From a virus, in IMG/VR virus record IMGVR_UViG_3300025083_002754, positions 1 to 38,461 of that record: a DNA stretch of 38,461 nt; one strand, written 5' to 3'. The notes under the pieces were generated by a model that worked only from the letters and a program-made list of their open reading frames with translations, was not told the DNA's origin and searched no databases. Of the stretch, positions 32,666 to 38,461 are shown piece by piece (within the stretch, counting starts at the first letter, position 1; every line of letters begins with the position of its first letter). The position numbers were made by a program, and so were the translations under genes.

Positions 32666-33638
32666 TAGTATCTTGTACTTGGTCTTCACGTACCATTGCA
32701 CCAAGTCTACTTGGGTTACGATAAACTGTTTTCCAGAAACGTGAACCTTCAGCACCAACATCTGCTATCTCTAAATCAAGTGTACTACGTAACTCTTTAC
32801 CCAGTTCTATAGTTTTTGCTTTTAGTTTATCTTTATCCCAACTGTATCCAGTACGTGGACATAGCTCTACACCATCAGCAAACTGTGGTGCTAGTTCATC
32901 TTCAAAGTATTTTGTTAACCAATCAAAGTCCCTAACATTTTTCCAATCCCATTCATGCCGTAACACATTTGTCATATGACAACCAAGTCGTGCACCATAA
33001 ATTGCCCAAAGACCGTTGGGTGCATCTTCACCAATGGTCATCCATACCATTAAACGACGATAATTTTCACGATAGATGTTTTTAATTTTAGCAGGATCAA
33101 CAACGTCACCGTTCTCTAGTCCCATCTTAACACCTTCTCTAAATCCAGCACGCCAGGCTTGTAGTGGGCTACCATTATTATATACCCAACTATGCCAGTT
33201 ATTCATTTGAATGTATTGGATATTCCAACAAAAGTCTACTTGTGCTCTTTTGTCTGTTGCTGGTGCCGCTTCATGTGTACGCATACGATTAACAACGTCA
33301 ACTGGCCACATTTTGATGCCACCATTACCATATACTAATCCGTTAACTTTATTTTTTGCAGCAAAGCTAATAACATGATTTTGTTCAATTTTATCCATGT
33401 CTAACTCAACATTAAAAAAATCATCGTTTACTATATTATCAGCATCAATGGTAATAAAACGTTCTGTTTCACTCATTGCGGCTGCTGCTTTGTGTGCGGC
33501 ATCACTACCCCATACACCATGGCTTCGTTTAGCCCATGGACATTTATCCAACAAGTCTGCATAATTTTCATCAGCATTTGGTTCGTCGTAACTGATGTAA
33601 ATTATATCAAACTCATTAATACTAACCATATTTGACAT
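32658..33638 (-). CDS. GT-A-like glycosyltransferase with DAD motif (326 aa)
   Basis: The order of features is that of the 240-residue protein at 2379-3101: FDIIYISYDEPNADENYADL, then RFITIDADNIVNDDFF with D65-A-D67, then YGNGGIKMWPVDVV. It has an extra C-terminal stretch of about 80 residues, charged and with an Arg-rich end, that the paralogue lacks. GT-A fold and donor binding by the DxD are inferred. ATG 33638 has GAGG upstream and overlaps the previous stop by one base. It lies between the tail-side genes and the radical SAM block. Confidence 0.62.
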   Translation of the reverse strand: MSNMVSINEFDIIYISYDEPNADENYADLLDKCPWAKRSHGVWGSDAAHKAAAAMSETERFITIDADNIVNDDFFNVELDMDKIEQNHVISFAAKNKVNGLVYGNGGIKMWPVDVVNRMRTHEAAPATDKRAQVDFCWNIQYIQMNNWHSWVYNNGSPLQAWRAGFREGVKMGLENGDVVDPAKIKNIYRENYRRLMVWMTIGEDAPNGLWAIYGARLGCHMTNVLRHEWDWKNVRDFDWLTKYFEDELAPQFADGVELCPRTGYSWDKDKLKAKTIELGKELRSTLDLEIADVGAEGSRFWKTVYRNPSRLGAMVREDQVQDTID

Positions 33639-34618
33639 TATTTTATTTCCTCATAGTTAAATGTAATATTTCTGCCCGCTTCTCCAACAAGCATTTGAGA
33701 CGTTTTTAGATCTGCGTTGGTCTTGATAGTTGTTTCTCTACCCCATCCTAGTTCAGTCTTTGGCAATGTAAAACTGCCCAGTAGTTCATGTGGTGAATCT
33801 CCAACAATATAAAAAGTAAGATCACTATAAATTTTTACTTCTTCAGGATCTTGGAAATTACTACGCACAATCCAACCACTGTTTGCTTCACTAAGTGTAA
33901 ACACGGCATCTTTGTCGTCTCTAATTTTAACCATATTACGCTTAGTAACTTTACGCCTGTTGTAGTCTAGTGTAACATAGGTTGTTTTCTTTTTCAAGCC
34001 ATAACTTTTAAATACTCGACGGGTTAACACATCAATGTCACCCAGTGCTACTTTAGTTGAAAGGTCATATAAATCAAACGTAGCAACACCATCATTGATT
34101 AAATCAATAGGGTCAATCTCAATTGTTTTGTATAGATATGATGGGTTATCCTTTGCAACGATATAAAAATATAGTGTAGTATTGTTTTCGTTATGCGCTT
34201 GGCTAAACTTTTTGTTAACATTCCTACCAACCATTTTAAGTACAGTATCACTACTAATATTAATTTCTAGCATCATGCTTTCAATATATGTAATGATATT
34301 GATTTCTCTATCAACAGTATTTGGTACTTCTACAATTTTACTAAGTTGATCTTCTTCAGCTTTGATACGTAAACTATCCGACTTAGCCATAATAAACGTA
34401 CCACTTGGCGTATCGTTAACAATATACTTGCGTGGATTTAGATGCCCCATCAAAATTTCAGCCGCAGTATTATCCTCAGTGAGTAAAACGCTGTACCCAC
34501 CGTCCTTAAATTTATTTCCTACGCTGTATATTTCTCCTGACCATTCGTCATAGAATACATAGTACTTAGGAAGCGGCTTTTCGCCTACTATTGATATTAA
34601 CTTGGGCTCTGTATTCAT
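33638..34618 (-). CDS. Hypothetical protein (326 aa), possibly structural
   Basis: I do not recognise this protein. It is rich in beta-strand patterns with alternating hydrophobic and charged residues, has no Cys and no membrane segment, and repeats the theme DLxFYIVGD/TLYFYIVAKD, suggesting two similar beta domains (about residues 140-240 and 240-326). That look and its position between the tail-fibre-like genes and glycosyltransferases suit a virion or baseplate component, but this is weak inference. Its start overlaps the glycosyltransferase upstream by 53 nt, unusually deep; ATG 34618 is the only start near the N-terminus and has no clear ribosome binding site. Confidence 0.6.
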   Translation of the reverse strand: MNTEPKLISIVGEKPLPKYYVFYDEWSGEIYSVGNKFKDGGYSVLLTEDNTAAEILMGHLNPRKYIVNDTPSGTFIMAKSDSLRIKAEEDQLSKIVEVPNTVDREINIITYIESMMLEINISSDTVLKMVGRNVNKKFSQAHNENNTTLYFYIVAKDNPSYLYKTIEIDPIDLINDGVATFDLYDLSTKVALGDIDVLTRRVFKSYGLKKKTTYVTLDYNRRKVTKRNMVKIRDDKDAVFTLSEANSGWIVRSNFQDPEEVKIYSDLTFYIVGDSPHELLGSFTLPKTELGWGRETTIKTNADLKTSQMLVGEAGRNITFNYEEIK

Positions 34619-35450
34619 TTAAAATTTCATTCGTTAAAAAGTTCTCGTCTTTGTAATGTACGATTCCATTTGTGATTGCACTGTTTTCAATAAGTAACTG
34701 TTTGTTTTTAGGAAACCAGTAGTTAAGGTTTTCAGTCCATTGATTTGAAACATCATTGTTCCATAGATATTGGCTTCTTGCATCTAGGTCATATAGATTA
34801 ATTATCTCTACTTCAATTTGCTTTTCAACATCGAGCATACCAGTTACAATATTGCAAAGTACATTCTTGTTAAATGATTCTGGTTTCTTATCTTTAAAGA
34901 CACTATTATATGTATCTCTCCAATTTTGGAAGATCGGATCAGCCATCTTAAACCAATCAATAGCAAGTTGTGATTCTTTCTTAAAATAAATCATACTGTT
35001 GTATAGCTTTGGTAGTCCATACATATTTTCATACTCAAACTGGAATCTATCATTACTTAACATATTTCTATATGTCATTGCTCTTTTGCTCATTGCTAAG
35101 TCATAAGGTGAAAATGTATCCCACAGTAAGTCAAGATCAACGTTAACAAATATTGTATCATAGTCAACATAAATTGTCTCGTCATATGGTGTTGAATGAT
35201 GTAATTGCCACAAGTTTGAACCATGAAATCCGTCAAGATGTCCACTGTTGCCAAATGGAAGTTCCACAGCATAATCAAATGCTGCTTCGTATTTTCCTAA
35301 ACTGGCTTCTGTTTCACTATTTGCACCGTCATATATTATAGTTACACTTGCATCAGGATCACAGGTTTTAATACTTAATGCAGTAGCATAAGCATACTTA
35401 ATTTTATCAACGTCAGTATTGATACCAATAATAACAAATCCACGACTCAT
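34566..35450 (-). CDS. GT-A/GT8-like glycosyltransferase (294 aa)
   Basis: FVIIGINTDVDKIKYAYATA opens the Rossmann-like sheet, TIYVDYDTIFVN (about 92-103) has the D96-Y-D98 motif of metal-dependent GT-A enzymes, and LYNSMIYFKK (about 149-158) plus GIVHYKDENF near the C-terminus match the acceptor side and the His ligand of GT8-like enzymes. It probably adds a sugar to a virion protein or to a glycan made by the neighbouring genes. It is linked to the next gene upstream by ATGA (35447-35450). Confidence 0.72.
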   Translation of the reverse strand: MSRGFVIIGINTDVDKIKYAYATALSIKTCDPDASVTIIYDGANSETEASLGKYEAAFDYAVELPFGNSGHLDGFHGSNLWQLHHSTPYDETIYVDYDTIFVNVDLDLLWDTFSPYDLAMSKRAMTYRNMLSNDRFQFEYENMYGLPKLYNSMIYFKKESQLAIDWFKMADPIFQNWRDTYNSVFKDKKPESFNKNVLCNIVTGMLDVEKQIEVEIINLYDLDARSQYLWNNDVSNQWTENLNYWFPKNKQLLIENSAITNGIVHYKDENFLTNEILNEYRAQVNINSRRKAAS

Positions 35451-36349
35451 GTTATACTCTCCATAATTAACTGTTCAAACCTATCAGTTTGTCTTGTTAT
35501 TGCAAGTTTGTTCATCATATGTAAATTTGTATTAGTTTGTCTTGTTAGAATGTTTTTCCATTGCTCTTTTCGATTATGAGATAGTAAGACTAAGTCATTC
35601 CAGTCTTTAACTTCAACAAGGTCATCTTTTTGGTCCATACTAATTAAAGGTTCACCACCAAAATCATGTACAAAATTATTTTCGTTAAATCCGTTAAGTA
35701 TGTGTGCTGCTATACTAACACAAAAATCTGTACGGAAAAGTCCAGGGGGGAATTGGTATAGTAAATGATAATAGTCCCAATTATCTTTTACATGCTCCCA
35801 TGTGTCAAAGAAAATCTGTGCTTCATCACTTTTATCAAAGTACACAGCGGTACTCCACCAGTGATGTATGCCAGCTTCACTAAGCTGTTGTTCATTCATA
35901 TAAGGTGCTTGGTGTTCTAAATATCTTGCATATTTGTGCATAGCAAGCGGTATGTCACTATCAAAAACATAGTCATAAAAGTCGTTCATAATAAAGTAGT
36001 CAGTATCAACCAACATTGTTTTTTCAAACGGACTTAGTGTAAAAATATCATGCTTGTTACTATTACTAAATTGTACACTGAATTCTGTCCACGGACTATC
36101 AAAGTGTCTACGTGGATTAGATTCGTGTGCAACGTCACTGATAACAACAGTATCAAAACAGTATTCATGCATCTTGGAATCAATACTGTCTTTAAGATAT
36201 GCAAACGTACCCGAATCAGTAATAAGACAGGTACTATTGTTTTTCATATTTCGTTTTACGTGTGCGGCTGCAAAGTGTGCTAATTTAACATAATCAATCT
36301 TGTTGTTGTTATATGCAAAGAAGCATGTGCCTTTTTCTTCTTCGCTCAT
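35447..36349 (-). CDS. GT-A-like glycosyltransferase (300 aa)
   Basis: MLVDTDYFIMNDFYDYVF (about 112-129) has the D115-T-D117 motif of GT-A enzymes, followed by a Trp-rich acceptor region (HHWWSTAVYFDKSDEAQIFF). FVHDFGGEPLI near 230 is a loop, not the radical SAM GGE motif, since no CxxxCxxC exists. It shares general plan but little sequence with the next gene (34566-35450). The start is ATG 36349, overlapping the upstream TAA by one base; the in-frame TTG two codons upstream is less likely. Confidence 0.68.
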   Translation of the reverse strand: MSEEEKGTCFFAYNNNKIDYVKLAHFAAAHVKRNMKNNSTCLITDSGTFAYLKDSIDSKMHEYCFDTVVISDVAHESNPRRHFDSPWTEFSVQFSNSNKHDIFTLSPFEKTMLVDTDYFIMNDFYDYVFDSDIPLAMHKYARYLEHQAPYMNEQQLSEAGIHHWWSTAVYFDKSDEAQIFFDTWEHVKDNWDYYHLLYQFPPGLFRTDFCVSIAAHILNGFNENNFVHDFGGEPLISMDQKDDLVEVKDWNDLVLLSHNRKEQWKNILTRQTNTNLHMMNKLAITRQTDRFEQLIMESIT

Positions 36350-36696
36350 TACCAATCCATAAGTTTCTTAATGTTTCTTGCTTTTTTTAGCTTATCCATT
36401 TGTACTTTGTATTCATTAACACCCTCGCTGTAGGCACTAATAAGTAATTCCATAAACTCGTCTAAGTTAGGTATTTCAATAGGGTTTTCTTTAGTATCAA
36501 GAATAACACCCTTTGCTTTTCCTTGTTGTATTAACGCCTGTACAAAGCTAATAGTTACTGGATTAGCTTTGAAGGAACCTCCTTCATGATGCACAAGTTG
36601 CAGTGTTTGCATACGTGCAATAATGTTTTTCTTTTGATTACTTAACGTTGTGCGATAGTTTCCGAATTCCAGCGCTCTTTCAAGTCTCTCATCCAT
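36349..36696 (-). CDS. Conserved small phage protein of unknown function (115 aa)
   Basis: The sequence starts MDERLERALEFGNYRTTLSN and is mostly helical, with a Lys-rich C-terminal helix (VQMDKLKKARNIKKLMDW). The opening recalls a short protein next to tail genes in marine T4-like phages, but I cannot name it. It has an excellent ribosome binding site (AGGAG, 7 nt from ATG 36696), a sigma70-like promoter at 36723-36751 and a late-like octamer (GATAAATA) in the same gap. It starts the run that leads into the glycosyltransferase and radical SAM genes. Confidence 0.75.
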   Translation of the reverse strand: MDERLERALEFGNYRTTLSNQKKNIIARMQTLQLVHHEGGSFKANPVTISFVQALIQQGKAKGVILDTKENPIEIPNLDEFMELLISAYSEGVNEYKVQMDKLKKARNIKKLMDW

Positions 36697-36722
36697 ATGA
36701 GTTTCTCCTATAGTTATATGCT

Positions 36723-36751
36723 AGTATAATTATTTATCGGTAAAAAGTCAA
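36723..36751 (-). promoter_or_regulatory. Sigma70-like promoter TTGACT-17-TATACT
   Basis: Minus-strand -35 TTGACT (36751-36746) and -10 TATACT (36728-36723), spacer 17 bp. The predicted start near 36716 gives a leader of about 20 nt with AGGAG before ATG 36696. Confidence 0.78.
36731..36738 (-). promoter_or_regulatory. Late-promoter-like octamer GATAAATA
   Basis: The minus strand reads GATAAATA, one mismatch from the T4 late octamer, lying within the spacer of the sigma70-like promoter. Counting as in T4, +1 would be near 36725, 28 nt before the start codon. This suggests the same gene can be read both early and late. Confidence 0.35.
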
Positions 36752-36759
36752 GTGTTTTT

Positions 36760-37884
36760 TTAGCCATCATCTGCGGTTTGCAGATTATTCACTATTGAAA
36801 ACACTGGATCAGGGGTGACATCAAAGGTCGCATCGTTTTTTGTGATAACATCTGGCATTAGATAACTACATGTTGCTTCTAGTTGTCCATCAGTAACTTG
36901 AGCAAATGCTGTGTCGTCTAATGTAATTTTAAAATCTACATCTTTACCGTTATCTGCCCATTTTCCATACAATTTCATATAACGGTTAGCGTAACCGCCA
37001 TATCCGTACCCGTAGCCGTATCCATATCCATATCCATATGCACTACCTGCATCTCCCAGTGGAAGTTGGCTTTCAAATGCATTTTCATGTACATACAAGC
37101 CTGCTTGTTGATACCCGTAACCATATCCATAACCAGTTGGCGGTGCAGTAACACCACTACTAGTAAACAATAGTTGATATGTGTTGGTTAAATCATAAAA
37201 ACCTTTGCCTTCACTAGTACCTTGTGTAATACTACTACTCTGAAATGTATTATCCCATGTAAAGCTCAATACACCAATTTCATTAATAATGTCTGCCCAG
37301 TTGTAATAACCAGCAGTACTACCTCCAGACATTTCCATGTTTAAGCGTAATTGCCCACCACTATTAAAAAAGTAACGAGCATGGTTATAGCTATCAAATG
37401 TCCATTTGTGTTCGCCAATTATCTGGTCTTGCCATAATGCAGTACGCTCATATGGCTGAGCTGGGTTTGCAATATATGAGTTAGCATTTGTTGGATCAAT
37501 AGTAAGGTGTGTTCCAGCATTTATTATACTGTTTAATAATTTTGATTCAACAATGTTAAGGTCTTCTGCACGTATTAGTGTTCTAGCTAGTACGTCTGTA
37601 CGATTAGACGGAACACTAAAAACTAAAATAGTATCGTTAATATTAACATGATCCACCATAACGTTAGTGCGGTTAATCATACTTTGTAGTCGTTCAGCAG
37701 TAATCAGTGTACCATTAACAAGTGCATCTTCTATATTAACAGCTCCCCAACCAAATTTATGGTCAGATCTGTCAGCATCAGTGACAAGCACTGCGGAATA
37801 TTTGTCACCAAAAATTTTGTTGACAAGTTCTGCAACTGTGTTATATTCACTGGCTAGTACTACTGTACCTGCTGATACCGCCAT
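36760..37884 (-). CDS. Tail-fibre-like virion protein with Tyr-Gly repeats
   Basis: The N-terminal 150 residues (VLASEYNTVAELVNKIFGD) look like the head of T4-like phage structural proteins. Two low-complexity tracts of alternating Tyr and Gly follow: about residues 250-259 and about 281-296, separated by ordinary sequence. The middle has SxGxxRLNMEMSGGS and WADIINEIGVLSFTWDN, typical of beta-rich fibre or jelly-roll proteins. Such repeat tracts are known from phage adhesin tips, so host binding is a fair inference. One base separates it from the upstream gene (TAA-C-ATG). Confidence 0.75.
   Translation of the reverse strand: MAVSAGTVVLASEYNTVAELVNKIFGDKYSAVLVTDADRSDHKFGWGAVNIEDALVNGTLITAERLQSMINRTNVMVDHVNINDTILVFSVPSNRTDVLARTLIRAEDLNIVESKLLNSIINAGTHLTIDPTNANSYIANPAQPYERTALWQDQIIGEHKWTFDSYNHARYFFNSGGQLRLNMEMSGGSTAGYYNWADIINEIGVLSFTWDNTFQSSSITQGTSEGKGFYDLTNTYQLLFTSSGVTAPPTGYGYGYGYQQAGLYVHENAFESQLPLGDAGSAYGYGYGYGYGYGYGGYANRYMKLYGKWADNGKDVDFKITLDDTAFAQVTDGQLEATCSYLMPDVITKNDATFDVTPDPVFSIVNNLQTADDG
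36997..37041 (-). repeat. Tyr-Gly-encoding hexamer repeat tract, long copy
   Basis: About seven near-identical hexamers (TAYGGN-type codons read on the minus strand) encode alternating Tyr and Gly. Part of it is an exact tandem of ATATGG units near 37021-37040, with codon variation elsewhere, which implies selection on the protein. Confidence 0.85.
37113..37137 (-). repeat. Tyr-Gly-encoding repeat tract, short copy
   Basis: Four Gly-Tyr pairs encoded by hexamers like those of the long tract, about 75 nt away and in the same frame. Confidence 0.8.
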
Positions 37885-37885
37885 G

Positions 37886-38461
37886 TTACTTTGCTCCTAC
37901 TACTACTTCGATTAAACCTTCACCGTCATCGGTTTTATCTGCAAGAGCTCTCCCAATAATAATTCTATAATCTAATATATCCGTCATATGCGCTGCTTCA
38001 GCATGTCCGGCGACCAAACTAGTAACCATTCTATCGCCCTTTTTAATAATTCCAACTACTTTACAAGGTACACGCCCTGCTAATGCCACAAACGGATGTG
38101 TATCATCACTACCAGCTGCACTATTCATTTCAAATCCTGGTGCTGTAGATATAATACCAAATACTTCAGGATCACCATGGTTATAAGTTTGTGTAATTTC
38201 TTTCATTCCACCAATTCTTACTACTGTACCTGGTTCATATACTTCGTCTGATTCATAACGCTCTGCAAGGTCGGCATATTCAGCACTTGTGGCAATGCCT
38301 CTAAACTTAAAATTAGTTGTTGTATTCATGTTTACGCCAGACTGGATAACTGGAAATTGTGTACTTAATTCAGTTACACCATCTTCCAAATATTCTGTTG
38401 ACGCAGGTGTCCAAGCGACAGTGTCATCTACAAGTATAGTAACAATAACACTATCAACAAT
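37886..38461 (-). CDS. Virion structural / tail-fibre-like protein, 5' end outside window
   Basis: The minus-strand frame remains open to the window edge, giving 191 visible residues, so the true start lies to the right. An in-frame TTG at 38389 or ATG at 38329 (MNTTTNFKFRGIA) could be starts, but the upstream codons (VDSVIVTILVDD) look coding. The body has FRGIATSAEYADLAERYESD, then TVVRIGGMKEITQT and VALAGRVPCKVVGIIKKGDRMV, the last a pattern seen in phage fibre-tip and chaperone-like domains, though this is from memory. It is followed after one base by the Tyr-Gly protein. Confidence 0.7.
   Translation of the reverse strand: MVDSVIVTILVDDTVAWTPASTEYLEDGVTELSTQFPVIQSGVNMNTTTNFKFRGIATSAEYADLAERYESDEVYEPGTVVRIGGMKEITQTYNHGDPEVFGIISTAPGFEMNSAAGSDDTHPFVALAGRVPCKVVGIIKKGDRMVTSLVAGHAEAAHMTDILDYRIIIGRALADKTDDGEGLIEVVVGAK

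Noticed and set aside
36997-37137. CRISPR or regulatory repeat array
   Set aside because: The repeats are hexamers in frame within a protein gene and encode Tyr-Gly; no spacers exist.

Overview
The window looks like the accessory and late region of a large marine T4-like tailed phage. The evidence is: AT-rich DNA; genes packed with 1, 4 or 8 nt overlaps; exact T4-type late promoter octamers (TATAAATA); tail-fibre-like proteins with Tyr-Gly repeats at the right end; and a long block of sugar-modifying and radical SAM genes of the kind reported from marine cyanophages and pelagiphages. The host cannot be read from the sequence; a SAR11 or cyanobacterial host is a guess. No tRNA, integrase, insertion sequence, CRISPR array or replication gene was seen. 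No stretch over 100 bases lacks a gene.

Layout, with almost everything on the minus strand. (1) 37.9-38.5 kb and 33.6-37.9 kb hold two virion or tail-fibre-like proteins, a small conserved unknown, two GT-A glycosyltransferase-like proteins and an unknown. (2) 20.9-33.6 kb holds eight radical SAM genes in a row, interrupted only by an NTF2-like gene and headed by a DxD glycosyltransferase-like gene. Six have an N-terminal Cys-rich twitch-like domain before the CxxxCxxC cluster, one is B12-binding-like, and one is a plain radical SAM/SPASM-like protein. A ninth, incomplete, lies at 1-1082. (3) 8.7-20.9 kb is a sugar cassette: a GT10-like transferase, a sulfotransferase fused to a UDP-sugar dehydrogenase, two methyltransferases, a Stf0-like sulfotransferase, a GDP-fucose-synthase-like reductase, two SGNH-hydrolase-like proteins, a DegT aminotransferase, and a small plus-strand island (cupin, SGNH, epimerase). 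(4) 4.8-8.7 kb is a sugar-phosphate cassette: Rpe-like epimerase, fused nucleotidyltransferase/kinase, SIS isomerase, and a plus-strand HAD phosphatase. (5) 1-4.8 kb has a carbamoyltransferase, a 42-residue protein, a second DxD glycosyltransferase-like protein, a methyltransferase with N-terminal repeats, a small unknown and the partial radical SAM gene.

Taken together, regions 3-5 could make, activate, methylate, aminate, oxidise, sulfate, carbamoylate and transfer unusual sugars, either onto the virion or onto the infected cell surface. The radical SAM block next to the tail genes is the most striking part; its substrate is unknown. Regulation appears mixed. T4-type late octamers sit in both divergent gaps, and at least seven sigma70-like sites with an exact 17-bp spacer lie on the minus strand, four of them inside genes. 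Several genes would be transcribed from promoters placed so close to the start codon that their messages should be leaderless.
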